Of a stretch of DNA of 64,000 nucleotides, positions 34,656-43,097 are shown one piece after another. This DNA comes from an uncultured Prolixibacteraceae bacterium. Its GTDB lineage: Bacteria; Bacteroidota; Bacteroidia; Bacteroidales; Prolixibacteraceae. Numbering within the stretch: the first letter of the stretch is position 1; every line of letters starts with the position of its first letter. A program made the translations under genes and the position numbers. Where the stretch lies: NCBI GenBank assembly GCA_913063265.1, contig CAJXZG010000016.1, positions 1-64,000 on the forward strand. The letters are read 5' to 3'. The notes beneath the pieces are model-generated. The model had not been told where the DNA came from and did no database searches. It saw only the letters and a list, made by a program, of their open reading frames with translations.

Positions 34656-35906
34656 TTATTTTTTTGATTTTCTCTTATAGTTTTTACCCGAATTACTTCC
34701 CCTCTTTTTGCCTTTTTTATATCCTCCTTTACGAGATTTTCCGCGAAATGTTTTTTTAACTTTCCATTCCGGACCAGTACCCAAGTGATCAGGCATTGGC
34801 AATTTAAATACTTCGCGTTCGATAAGTTGTTCAATCCGGTGAAAATTGAACATTTCATCTTCATTAACCAATGTCAATGCAACCCCGGTTGAATCAGCAC
34901 GCGCAGTTCTGCCTACCCGATGTACATAATCTTCGGCATCCTGTGGTACATCGTAGTTAATAACAAGGTTAATATCTTTTATATCAATTCCACGACTCAT
35001 TACATCCGTGGCAACTAAAATTCTTGTTCGTTTTGAACGAAAACCAAGCAGCACTTCTTCGCGTTTGGTTTGCTCCAAATCAGATGAAATCGATTCAACA
35101 GAAAAATTCTTTCTTTTTAATTCACGGGTAAGCTCGTTTACCGTTTTTTTAGTTGAGCAGAAAATTATAATACTATTGTATTCAGGATTATCGGAAATTA
35201 AATGACTTATCAATCCGTTTTTTTGCTGATTGTAAATCAGATACGCAGCTTGTAAAACTCCTTCTGCAGGTTTCGATAAAGCGATATTTATTTGTTCAGG
35301 ATTTTTTAAAACCTGGCTGGCTAAATTCCTTATTTTAGGTGCCATGGTAGCACTAAACATCAGGGTTTGCCTTTCTTTTGGCAAATATGAAATAATCTTA
35401 ATTATATCATCATAAAATCCTATGTCCAGCATTCGGTCTGCCTCGTCAAGAATGAGGAATTTAATGGTGTCGAACTTTACATAGCCCAAATTTAAATGTG
35501 AAATTAGTTTTCCGGGGGTTGCAATTACAATATCAGCTCCTTTTGTAAGCGCTGTTTTTTGCTGTCCCCAGTCATCACCATCGCCTCCGCCATAAATCGC
35601 AATTGAGTTGATACCCATAGTATATCCAACTCCCTGCACCTGCTGATCAATTTGCATAGCAAGTTCTCGGGTGGGTACAATAATTAATGTTGATGTTTCG
35701 CCACCAGGCAAATCAGCGATTAAATCGAGTATAGGAAGCAAAAATGCTGCAGTTTTCCCTGTGCCGGTTTGAGCGCAGGCTATTAAATCGCTGCCATCCA
35801 ATATAACGGGTATGGCTTGTTCCTGTATAGGTGTTGCTTCCTTAAATCCCATGTACGAGATTGCATCAAGCAAATCATCATGTATTCCTAATTCGGTAAA
35901 CTTCAT
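34656..35906 (-). CDS. DEAD-box RNA helicase, RhlE-like
   Basis: 416 residues. All helicase motifs are present: the Q motif GFKEATPIQEQAIP, Walker A AQTGTGKTA, PTRELA, DEAD in ILDEADRML, SAT, and HRVGRTAR. The last 45 residues are very basic (KSRKGGYKKGKKRGSNSGKNYKRKSKK region), a typical RNA-binding tail. Such enzymes unwind structured RNA in ribosome assembly or mRNA decay, often at low temperature. It is monocistronic as far as I can see, ending 35 bases before the next gene. Confidence 0.95.
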   Translation of the reverse strand: MKFTELGIHDDLLDAISYMGFKEATPIQEQAIPVILDGSDLIACAQTGTGKTAAFLLPILDLIADLPGGETSTLIIVPTRELAMQIDQQVQGVGYTMGINSIAIYGGGDGDDWGQQKTALTKGADIVIATPGKLISHLNLGYVKFDTIKFLILDEADRMLDIGFYDDIIKIISYLPKERQTLMFSATMAPKIRNLASQVLKNPEQINIALSKPAEGVLQAAYLIYNQQKNGLISHLISDNPEYNSIIIFCSTKKTVNELTRELKRKNFSVESISSDLEQTKREEVLLGFRSKRTRILVATDVMSRGIDIKDINLVINYDVPQDAEDYVHRVGRTARADSTGVALTLVNEDEMFNFHRIEQLIEREVFKLPMPDHLGTGPEWKVKKTFRGKSRKGGYKKGKKRGSNSGKNYKRKSKK

Positions 35907-35960
35907 TCAACAGATAAGTTTTGTGGTGGTAAAAGTACATGAAATAATTGGATTTGGAGC

Positions 35961-36920
35961 TTATTCGAAATAGCTAAGTATTTTCTCAATAATTTCAAGT
36001 CCGGCATGAACACCATGGTCAGAATAAACCAGTTTACCCGACTTTTCTTTTAGCTCAATCTCAATAGTAGAATCCACGCTTTCTTTTATTGTTCTGTTCA
36101 TTTCTCCGATAACTGGTGCTTTTAGAACTCCGGATTGTTGTTGTACTGCTTTTACATTTAAACGGTGCGTTTTGTTGGAAACTTCAATTTCCAATACCGG
36201 TGCATCAAAATGAAGCTTTGTAATTTTCGATCCATTGTAAGTGGCAAACAGGTAAAATTTCTTGTTAAAATAAAGGAAACAAATGTGCCCGATAAAAAAA
36301 CTTCCCAACCATGGAATTTTAGCCACGGAAAAGGTAAAACTATTTTCTGATTGATTGAAGGTGTTACAGTGCAACCAAATCCACGATTCAGGAAATGATG
36401 TTCCCCAGTCTTTTTCAATGTAACCTGTTCCATTGATAAAATCTATTTCATTTGAATTAAATTTAATTGAGCCTTTTAATTTGTGATGGACCGACCCGAT
36501 TCCATGTTTACATTCCATAAATGGTACAAACGAATACCAACCCATAATTCCTGGGGAAAACAAGGACCCTGGATATTCAACCAAATCTGAAAAATCGATT
36601 TTACCAATTATTTTAAGATATTCACTTTCAATATTTAAATCGATGGAGTGCAATGAAAAGAATGATTTTCCAATCCATATTTCAAATCTCTTTTTTGTAA
36701 AACTGAATTCATAAATTGGATAATTGATGTTCCAGGTTTTTCCTGAAATTCCATCGATGATTTGGATAAACGCATGTTTATCGTTTTGGGTTAAAGCAAT
36801 TCCGGGAATAAAAGATAACACATTGGATTTATTTCCAGAAACATTTTTAAAATACCATCCTTCGAAATATCTTTTTTTATCAAGATTTCCTTGAAATAAG
36901 ATAGGATTAAAGACTTTCAT
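35961..36920 (-). CDS. Tocopherol cyclase-like protein
   Basis: 319 residues without signal peptide. The N-terminal NPILFQGNLDKKRYFEGWYFKNV and the central INGTGYIEKDWGTSFPESWIWLHCN are the hallmark blocks of the tocopherol-cyclase-like family (PF14249). Plant and cyanobacterial members close the chromanol ring of vitamin E, but this organism would not be expected to make tocopherol. The bacterial homologs have no known reaction and may act on another lipid. It follows the AmmeMemoRadiSam gene with a 38-base gap, perhaps on one transcript. Confidence 0.85.
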   Translation of the reverse strand: MKVFNPILFQGNLDKKRYFEGWYFKNVSGNKSNVLSFIPGIALTQNDKHAFIQIIDGISGKTWNINYPIYEFSFTKKRFEIWIGKSFFSLHSIDLNIESEYLKIIGKIDFSDLVEYPGSLFSPGIMGWYSFVPFMECKHGIGSVHHKLKGSIKFNSNEIDFINGTGYIEKDWGTSFPESWIWLHCNTFNQSENSFTFSVAKIPWLGSFFIGHICFLYFNKKFYLFATYNGSKITKLHFDAPVLEIEVSNKTHRLNVKAVQQQSGVLKAPVIGEMNRTIKESVDSTIEIELKEKSGKLVYSDHGVHAGLEIIEKILSYFE

Positions 36921-36958
36921 TATTTTCCGGTAAAAACGCTATAAATGATTTTGTCCTG

Positions 36959-37966
36959 TTAATTTACAATATAAATTTGAGATCCACAGAATTTGCATTT
37001 ATTGTGTTTAGTTATACCTGTCGAAGAAGTAAAGTACCGGGTTCTTTGGATTAATGATTTCTTACATTCCGGGCAGTAGGTTGAAGAATGGAACTTATCA
37101 TTTACATTTCCAAGAAATACGTGATTTAAATATTTTTTTGCCAGAACGTAAAGATGTTTCAGTTTTTCAACGGGGGTAGGTGTCAGGTTCATCTTGTACT
37201 GGGGAAAATACCTTGAAAGATGCAATGGAATGTCATTTCCCAGTTCTACTTTAATCCATTTTACCATTTTCTCAAATTGCCTTTCATCGTCGTTTAATCC
37301 CGGAATAACCAGATTTGTAATTTCGAGATGCGAATTGCTTGTTGCAATAATTTTTAATGCATTCAAAACGGGCTCAATTTTTCCCTTTGTTTCTTTTTTA
37401 TAGAATTTGTTGCTAAATGATTTGAGGTCAATGTTAAAAGCATCGATAAACGGGAGAATTTTTTTTAATGGTTCTGTATTTATATATCCATTGGAAACCA
37501 CAACATTTTTTAAGCCTTTATAATGCGCCAGTTTTGCCGTATCGAGCATGAATTCGTAAAATGTAAAAGGTTCATTATAGGTGTAAGCAATTCCGATATT
37601 GTTGTTTGTTTCAAGCGCCTTCAAAACAATTTGTTCTGATGTAATAATCTGAAAGCCCGGATAATCAATTGCCTTGCATTGTGAAATGTTGTGATTCTGA
37701 CAAAAACTGCAGTGAAGGTTACAACCCACTTCTCCGATTGACAAAATGTTTTTACCCGGATAAAAATGATACAATGGCTTTTTTTCAATCGGGTCGATAC
37801 CAAAGGCAGCGATTTTGTTATAAACCAGGGTCAACAATTTCCCCTGTTTGTTAACTCTTACTTTACAATTTCCGGTTTGACCGTCCTTTAAAACACAAAA
37901 CACCGGACAAAGCTGACATTCAACTCTTAAATCATTAAGCTTTTTATAAAATTGTGCCTCGTGCAT
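36959..37966 (-). CDS. amrS: AmmeMemoRadiSam system radical SAM enzyme
   Basis: 335 residues. The radical SAM cluster ligands are C82, C86 and C89 in CNLHCSFCQN. The N terminus has CQLCPVFCVLKDGQTGNCKVR, and the C terminus a zinc-ribbon pair (CPEC ... CKFC). This fits the AmrS family (TIGR04337). The usual partner genes (Memo-like and AMMECR1) are not adjacent here. The modification catalysed is unknown. Downstream lies a tocopherol-cyclase-like gene; upstream a GNAT and an S24 repressor on the same strand. Confidence 0.92.
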   Translation of the reverse strand: MHEAQFYKKLNDLRVECQLCPVFCVLKDGQTGNCKVRVNKQGKLLTLVYNKIAAFGIDPIEKKPLYHFYPGKNILSIGEVGCNLHCSFCQNHNISQCKAIDYPGFQIITSEQIVLKALETNNNIGIAYTYNEPFTFYEFMLDTAKLAHYKGLKNVVVSNGYINTEPLKKILPFIDAFNIDLKSFSNKFYKKETKGKIEPVLNALKIIATSNSHLEITNLVIPGLNDDERQFEKMVKWIKVELGNDIPLHLSRYFPQYKMNLTPTPVEKLKHLYVLAKKYLNHVFLGNVNDKFHSSTYCPECKKSLIQRTRYFTSSTGITKHNKCKFCGSQIYIVN

Positions 37967-37993
37967 TTTTAATCTATGGAACTACGAACTAAG

Positions 37994-38431
37994 TTACGCA
38001 ATAATTTTTTCCATGTATAAAATATCGTTAAGCTGTTTGTATTCGTTCCATCCATGTTTTTTATAAAACGAATAAGCTCGTAATTTTTTATCAGCATCGG
38101 TTGTGAGCCAAAATCTTTTTAACTTGTTTTCGGTTAACCAGGTTTCAGCCAATTGCAAAAGTCGCGAACCGATTTTCTGATTTATGTACTCAGGAAGAAC
38201 AGCAATTACCCAAATCTCTCCTGTCACCTTTTCTGCCATTACAAATCCGGTTACTTTTTCTTTGGTTTCGCTTAACCAACCTTTATAAGTTGATTTTAGT
38301 TTTTCTATAACCGATTGTTTTGTTATTCCATGTCTTAATAATTCTTCTATTGTAAAATTATTTTCATCGGTCGAAATCCGAACATGAAAAATTGCATCGA
38401 TATCATCGAGGGTGATTTCTCTGAAAGTCAT
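37994..38431 (-). CDS. GNAT family N-acetyltransferase
   Basis: About 145 residues from the ATG at 38431. A longer start would need a TTG inside the preceding gene. The GNAT core is clear: IWVIAVLPEYINQKIGSRLLQLAETWL contains the acetyl-CoA-binding R/Q-x-x-G-x-G/S-like turn, and FYKKHGWNEY matches the C-terminal strand-helix. The acceptor is unknown. The start lies one base after the stop of the S24 repressor gene, so the two are translationally linked. Confidence 0.88.
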   Translation of the reverse strand: MTFREITLDDIDAIFHVRISTDENNFTIEELLRHGITKQSVIEKLKSTYKGWLSETKEKVTGFVMAEKVTGEIWVIAVLPEYINQKIGSRLLQLAETWLTENKLKRFWLTTDADKKLRAYSFYKKHGWNEYKQLNDILYMEKIIA

Positions 38432-38432
38432 A

Positions 38433-39227
38433 TTACAAGGTTCCAAGTTTGTTGATTTTGTTCTCCAAAGTACTGACTTTTTGAAGTACCTTTTGAATAT
38501 CAGTTTCCGGTTCAGGAATTTCAGTGTTTAAGTAGCAAACAAATTTCCATGCTTCCTTTACTTCAGAAATGGCAAGTTTGTATGGTTGAAATGATGCATT
38601 TAATGATGATAATAATAATGATCTGGATTGAGAAATGTAGTTTTCAACAATCTTAAAAACGATACCTTCGTCACGGGTAACAATAATATAACCCGCACCA
38701 TTTTTTATGTCGAAGAAATTCTGAATATATTCACCAATAACTACTGAGCCACTAGGAATAGGCAACATCGAATCTCCGGAAATTATAAAAGCACGGTATT
38801 TCTTTTCTTTTGACAAAAAAGGCAACTGAAAAACGGGTAAATTCCCGATATATTCCGGGTCGGAAAAACTGGTTACATAACCGGCTTTTGCCCGTTCGCT
38901 TACAAATTCAATATTGTCATTGTTGTTTTTATCCACAGTGGTAGCAATAACCCTTAATTTGCTGCCCCGAATAAAAACGTCAAAACCATTCTTTAATTCT
39001 GTAAACTGACTTTCGGAAAGCTGGTTTAGATCAATATTGATTAATGTGTCGATTGCAATTCCAAAATATTTTGAAAATGATTGCAAATGCAAAACAGTAG
39101 GTTGACTGATTGAATTCTCCAAAGCATTTACTGTAGTGCGTTTAATTTCCAGTTCCGTTGCAACTTCGTTTTGGGTACGTTTTTTACGGTTTCTTAGCAG
39201 TTTTATATTACTTCCAAAGTAGTTCAT
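38433..39227 (-). CDS. XRE-family HTH and S24 (LexA/CI-like) self-cleaving repressor
   Basis: 264 residues. Residues 6-62 are a Cro/CI HTH (IKLLRNRKKRTQNEVATELEIKRTTVNALE). Residues about 110-225 are an S24 peptidase domain: a candidate cleavage bond Ala115-Gly116 (ERAKAGYVTS), catalytic Ser153 in SGDSMLP and Lys192 in GIVFKIVE. These are the LexA/CI elements for RecA-stimulated self-cleavage. The C-terminal 30 residues look like a coiled coil. It is divergent from a radical SAM DNA-repair pair across a palindrome-rich gap, and its stop is one base from a GNAT gene. Repressing the repair pair is a reasonable inference. Confidence 0.9.
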   Translation of the reverse strand: MNYFGSNIKLLRNRKKRTQNEVATELEIKRTTVNALENSISQPTVLHLQSFSKYFGIAIDTLINIDLNQLSESQFTELKNGFDVFIRGSKLRVIATTVDKNNNDNIEFVSERAKAGYVTSFSDPEYIGNLPVFQLPFLSKEKKYRAFIISGDSMLPIPSGSVVIGEYIQNFFDIKNGAGYIIVTRDEGIVFKIVENYISQSRSLLLSSLNASFQPYKLAISEVKEAWKFVCYLNTEIPEPETDIQKVLQKVSTLENKINKLGTL

Positions 39228-39273
39228 TTTGCAATTTTTTTGTTTGGATTAAAGTCCGGGATCGAAAGTTGAC

Positions 39274-39307
39274 TCAATAACCCCGGGCTTTAGCCCGGGG
39301 TTATTGA
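39274..39307. repeat. Perfect 34-bp palindrome (16-bp arms)
   Basis: TCAATAACCCCGGGCT, two bases, then the exact reverse complement AGCCCGGGGTTATTGA. GC-rich core in AT-rich DNA. It could be an operator for the adjacent repressor, a REP-type repeat, or a transcript hairpin. GGCTTTAGCC from its centre recurs at 39323-39332. Confidence 0.75.
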
Positions 39308-39465
39308 ATTTGTATTGTATTGGGCTTTAGCCATTAACAATTTTTACATTAAAAATTATCATCAAAATTACAAAAATATATTGCCGAATAAAACAAAATG
39401 ATTAAATTATTATCGAAATAAATGATAATAATATTATCAGAAAACAGAAAGAATTTCTATTCCCA

Positions 39466-39487
39466 GGGACAAAAGTCCCAGTTTTTT
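39466..39487 (+). terminator. Terminator-like hairpin in the leader of the radical SAM gene
   Basis: GGGAC/GTCCC stem with an AAAA loop, then A-G and seven Ts. On the plus strand no gene ends here, so it would act on leader transcripts, as an attenuator, or be a REP-like relic. Confidence 0.45.
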
Positions 39488-39497
39488 TGAGGTTTAT

Positions 39498-39522
39498 AAT
39501 CCCCGGCACATCACCGGGGATT
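39498..39522 (+). promoter_or_regulatory. Hairpin 22 bases before the radical SAM start codon
   Basis: AATCCCCGG (39498-39506) and CCGGGGATT (39514-39522) form a perfect 9-bp stem with a 7-base loop. Placed between the terminator-like hairpin and the ATG, it could control translation or be an operator. Confidence 0.45.
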
Positions 39523-39544
39523 TTAAGGAGAATTAAGTCAGAAA

Positions 39545-40837
39545 ATGAGTAATGAAAATGTACATAAAAAGTTGAATATTTTAGCTGACGCAGCCAAATA
39601 CGATGTGTCGTGTGCATCGAGCGGAAGCAACAGAAAAAATACAAGCAAAGGAATTGGTAGTGGAGTGGCATGTGGAATTTGCCATAGTTTTACGGAGGAC
39701 GGACGATGTGTAAGTCTTTTTAAAATTCTGATGACCAACAATTGTATTTACGATTGTGCTTACTGTGTTAACCGAAGAAGTAATGATAAACCAAGAGCAA
39801 CTTTTACAGTAAAAGAAATCGTTGATTTAACTATCGGGTTTTATCGAAGAAACTATATCGAGGGATTGTTTTTGAGTTCAGGGGTAATTAAAAGTCCGGA
39901 TTTTACAATGGAGCGAATGGTACTTGTAGCAAAAAAACTTCGATTAGAGGAAAACTACAACGGCTATATTCATTTAAAAGCTATTCCGGGTGCCAGCCCG
40001 CAACTGGTTCAGGAGGCAGGATTATGGGCAGATCGTTTAAGTGTTAATCTTGAAATTCCGACAAACACCAATTTGAAGTTACTTGCGCCTGAAAAAAATC
40101 ATCCTGAGATTTTATCTCCAATGACTCAAATCAGGAATGGGATTTTAGCCAATAAAGAAGAAAGAAAAAAGTTTAGACGAGCACCAAAATTTGCACCGGC
40201 CGGACAAAGTACACAAATGATTATCGGGGCAACTCCGGAAACCGACAGACAAATTATTTTGCTTTCATCAGGATTGTACAGAACTCAAAATCTTAAAAGA
40301 GTATATTTCTCAGGATACCTGCCGGTAAATCAGAATGATAAAAGATTGCCTGCAATTACCCGTCCTCCTTTGGTTCGCGAAAACCGACTGTATCAAAGCG
40401 ATTGGCTGATGAGATTCTACAAATTTAAGGCAGAGGAAATCCTTACTGAAGATCAGCCGTTTCTGGATTTAGAGGTGGACCCCAAACTGGGATTTGCTTT
40501 GCGAAATATGGACCAGTTTCCGGTAGATATTAACCGGGCAGATTATGAAATGATTTTGCGAATTCCGGGAATTGGTGTTCAATCAGCACAAAAAATTATA
40601 ATGGCCCGACGACACCGAAAATTAAACTCTATGCATTTAAAGAAAATAGGGATTGTAATGAAACGGGCAAAGTATTTTATCACATGCAACGAATTGCCGG
40701 TTTCGACCACCGACTGGGCCCCGGAAAGATTAAAGAGGAAAATTATTTCTGAATCACTTACTAAAAACAGAAAACTTTTGGACACACAATTGAGTTTGTT
40801 TAACGATTTTAAACCTGCTTTACCACCACTACACTGA
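39545..40837 (+). CDS. Putative DNA modification/repair radical SAM protein (TIGR03916)
   Basis: 430 residues. The cluster-binding cysteines are C67, C71 and C74 (NNCIYDCAYCVNRRS). A second cysteine group, ACGICHSF and GRC, lies just before (43-56). The barrel follows with LFLSSGVIKSPD and the GYIHLKAIPGA strand. Near residue 340 a helix-hairpin-helix DNA-binding motif appears (DINRADYEMILRIPGIGVQSAQKI). This matches the TIGR03916 family, distantly related to spore photoproduct lyase. The TIGR03915 partner follows in the same direction, the usual pairing. Upstream is the divergent S24 repressor. Confidence 0.9.
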   Translation: MSNENVHKKLNILADAAKYDVSCASSGSNRKNTSKGIGSGVACGICHSFTEDGRCVSLFKILMTNNCIYDCAYCVNRRSNDKPRATFTVKEIVDLTIGFYRRNYIEGLFLSSGVIKSPDFTMERMVLVAKKLRLEENYNGYIHLKAIPGASPQLVQEAGLWADRLSVNLEIPTNTNLKLLAPEKNHPEILSPMTQIRNGILANKEERKKFRRAPKFAPAGQSTQMIIGATPETDRQIILLSSGLYRTQNLKRVYFSGYLPVNQNDKRLPAITRPPLVRENRLYQSDWLMRFYKFKAEEILTEDQPFLDLEVDPKLGFALRNMDQFPVDINRADYEMILRIPGIGVQSAQKIIMARRHRKLNSMHLKKIGIVMKRAKYFITCNELPVSTTDWAPERLKRKIISESLTKNRKLLDTQLSLFNDFKPALPPLH

Positions 40838-40860
40838 GATTGAAGTTGAAAGTTTTAAGA

Positions 40861-40916
40861 TATCAAGTATCAAGTATCAAGTATCAAGTAACAAGCAACA
40901 AGCAACCAGTAACAAG
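40861..40916 (+). repeat. Heptanucleotide tandem repeat between the repair genes
   Basis: Eight 7-base units in a row: TATCAAG four times, then TAACAAG, CAACAAG, CAACCAG, TAACAAG. It fills the gap between the radical SAM gene and its partner, ending four bases before the partner's ATG. The period could change by slippage. Confidence 0.9.
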
Positions 40917-40920
40917 AATC

Positions 40921-41694
40921 ATGATTATTTACACATACGACGGCACATTTGAAGGATTATTAACCAGTATTTTTGAAACGTATAACCGAAAAAATTTTCC
41001 TGTAGATATTTGCTCAAGACAGGGTGAGCAAAAACATTTATTTGCTCAAAAACTAGATATTCATACCAATGAAATAAAAGCAGAAAGGGTTTGGAAGGGT
41101 ATTCAAAATAAACTTATGGGTAAGAATAACCAACTTTTGTTTTACGCTTTTTTATCGGAGGAAAAAGGAATTGAAATGAAAATTTATCGATTTTTACGCC
41201 GATTATTTAGCGAGCATTTTAATATCGAAACCGATTTTGGAGATTCAGATGTTTTGTATCTCACTCAAACCTCACAAAAAGTTAAAAAGGAGGCAATGCG
41301 AATGATGCAGTTTGTAAGGTTTCAACATGCAAAAGATGGAATGTATTTTTGCGGAATCGAACCTCGGTATGATGTGATTCCGCTTGTTATCAATCATTTC
41401 AAAAATCGTTTTGCCGACCAAAAATGGTTACTTTATGATTTGAAAAGAAACTATGGCATATTGTATGAAAATGAGAAAATCGAAGAAGTAATTATTTCAA
41501 ATAAAGAGTTTAATACAATTACCGGGCAGGTAAATGAAAATATTTTACAGGAAGGTGAGGAGTTTTACCAAAAACTATGGAAATCGTATTTTAAACATAT
41601 CAATATAAAGGAACGAAAAAACCTGAAATTACAGCGACTGCATATGCCACGTCGGTTCTGGAAGTATTTACCGGAAAAGCAGGGGATAAACTAA
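40921..41694 (+). CDS. TIGR03915-family DNA metabolism protein, partner of the radical SAM enzyme
   Basis: About 257 residues from the ATG at 40921. The frame is open through the tandem repeat, so a TTG start at 40840 would be possible but would encode the repeat. Starts MIIYTYDGTFEGLLTSIFETY, characteristic of TIGR03915, and ends YLPEKQGIN after a basic stretch (NIKERKNLKLQRLHMPRRFWK). There is no signal peptide. In other genomes the family is found next to, or fused with, uracil-DNA-glycosylase-like proteins, so a DNA-lesion role fits; the chemistry is unknown. Confidence 0.88.
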   Translation: MIIYTYDGTFEGLLTSIFETYNRKNFPVDICSRQGEQKHLFAQKLDIHTNEIKAERVWKGIQNKLMGKNNQLLFYAFLSEEKGIEMKIYRFLRRLFSEHFNIETDFGDSDVLYLTQTSQKVKKEAMRMMQFVRFQHAKDGMYFCGIEPRYDVIPLVINHFKNRFADQKWLLYDLKRNYGILYENEKIEEVIISNKEFNTITGQVNENILQEGEEFYQKLWKSYFKHINIKERKNLKLQRLHMPRRFWKYLPEKQGIN

Positions 41695-41773
41695 TATTAC
41701 AAAAGGTATGTCATCTTTTTTTTCTCAAACGATAAAAATGACTTTACTGAAAGTCAAAATGTGAATTATAATA

Positions 41774-41824
41774 AGTAAAGAACCGGTCTGTGTTTAATTA
41801 AAATTTACAGACCGGTTCTTTACT
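41774..41824. terminator. Bidirectional terminator between convergent genes
   Basis: An 18-bp perfect stem, AGTAAAGAACCGGTCTGT (41774-41791) with its reverse complement (41807-41824), and a 15-base AT-rich loop. It lies between the repair gene and the uracil permease, which end on either side. Confidence 0.9.
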
Positions 41825-41841
41825 GTCAACTGAGACTGCGC

Positions 41842-43047
41842 CTATTCTTCCTCTTTTTTAGTTCGAGGTAAAATCAAATTTAAAATAATTCCAACTGTAG
41901 CTGCCAGCCCTATTCCTGCCAACGAGAAAGTTCCATAAGAAATTACTGCACCGCCAATTCCAACGGTAAGAACAATAGATACGATTACCTGGTTACGCGT
42001 TTCGTTCATATTGGTTTTTGAATCAACCAGTGTTTTAATACCAATTGAAGCAATCATTCCAAATAACAATAACATAATTCCTCCTAAAACAGATTGAGGA
42101 ATGGTTTTAAGAAAACCACTGATTTTCCCTACAAAAGCAAAAACCAAGGCTGTAATTGCAGAAATACGCAAAACAAAAGGATTCGTAATCTTAGTTAAAG
42201 TAATCGCTCCGGTAACTTCTGAATATGTTGTGTTGGGTACACCTCCAAAAAAACCTGCCAAACCGCTTGCAATACCATCACCCAGCAAAGTACGGTGTAA
42301 TCCTGGTTTTTCGATAAAATTCTTTTCGCAAACACCGCCAATGGCATACATATCGCCTACGTGTTCGATAATTGGAGCAATAGCTACGGGAACCATATAT
42401 AAAATAGCCTGCCAGCTAAACTGAGGCGCCGTGAATTCAGGAAGAGAAATCCATGCTGCTTCTTTTACCGGTGTTAAGTCAACTTTCCCCATTATCATCG
42501 ATAAAATATAACCTACAATAATGGCTATAAAAATAGGAATAAGTTTGAGCATCTTTTTCCCAAAAACTACAACAGCCACAGCTGTTAATAGTGAAACAAC
42601 TGCAACAACCCAATCTGTTTTTGCCATATCAACAGCAACGGAAGCTAATGATAAACCAATCAACAAGATAATCGGGCCAACCACCACTGAAGGGAATAAG
42701 CGTTCAACAAATGTAATTCCACGAGCTTTTACCAGCGCAGAAACCACGCCATAAACCAAACCTACGGCAATTATTCCTGAAAGAGTTCCGGGCAAGCCAT
42801 AAAGTTTGGTAGCTTCAATAATTGGTGCGATAAAAGCAAAACTACTTCCTAAAAATACGGGCACCTGGCCTTTGGTGATTAAATGAAAAAGTAAAGTTCC
42901 GATTCCTGCAGTAAATAATGCAACGGCCGGATCTATGCCAACCAAAAGCGGGACAAGTACTGTTGCTCCAAATGCAACAAACAGGAATTGAACACCAAGA
43001 ACTGTGTTTTTAAAGCTTAGTTGATCTCGAAATGATGTTTGACTCAT
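41842..43047 (-). CDS. uraA: Uracil/xanthine permease, NCS2 family
   Basis: 401 residues with about 14 hydrophobic segments. It is a proton-coupled nucleobase importer of the inner membrane. The NCS2 fold elements are visible: QFLFVAFGATVLVPLLVGIDPA, the TM3 region KGQVPVFLGSSFAFIAPI, and the substrate-site helix VPVAIAPIIEHVGDM with the conserved Glu. The later GGVPNTTYSEVTGAI loop matches the TM10 region. Length fits UraA rather than the longer xanthine permeases, but substrate is not certain. Promoter listed separately. Confidence 0.93.
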   Translation of the reverse strand: MSQTSFRDQLSFKNTVLGVQFLFVAFGATVLVPLLVGIDPAVALFTAGIGTLLFHLITKGQVPVFLGSSFAFIAPIIEATKLYGLPGTLSGIIAVGLVYGVVSALVKARGITFVERLFPSVVVGPIILLIGLSLASVAVDMAKTDWVVAVVSLLTAVAVVVFGKKMLKLIPIFIAIIVGYILSMIMGKVDLTPVKEAAWISLPEFTAPQFSWQAILYMVPVAIAPIIEHVGDMYAIGGVCEKNFIEKPGLHRTLLGDGIASGLAGFFGGVPNTTYSEVTGAITLTKITNPFVLRISAITALVFAFVGKISGFLKTIPQSVLGGIMLLLFGMIASIGIKTLVDSKTNMNETRNQVIVSIVLTVGIGGAVISYGTFSLAGIGLAATVGIILNLILPRTKKEEE

Positions 43048-43097
43048 TTTGTTAGATTTAAATTTTATGCAAGAATAGCAGTTTTGGTTTGGGTTTT

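Larger units (their letters stand above)
39228..39544. other. Palindrome-rich divergent intergenic region
   Basis: 317 bases between the S24 repressor and the radical SAM gene. No gene. It contains three strong inverted repeats, listed below, and a smaller GGCTTTAGCC copy at 39323-39332. The middle (39340-39450) is AT-rich and probably holds the promoters. Confidence 0.75.

Noticed and set aside
33611-34864. 417-residue version of the envelope barrel protein
   Set aside because: The first 81 codons overlap the helicase gene on the same strand and precede a perfect signal peptide at 34621.
39466-39487. Terminator of the S24 repressor gene
   Set aside because: The repressor is on the minus strand and reads away from this site; the T run is on the plus strand.
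40861-40916. Possible CRISPR array
   Set aside because: The units are 7 bases with no spacers, so it is a simple tandem repeat; no cas gene is in the window.
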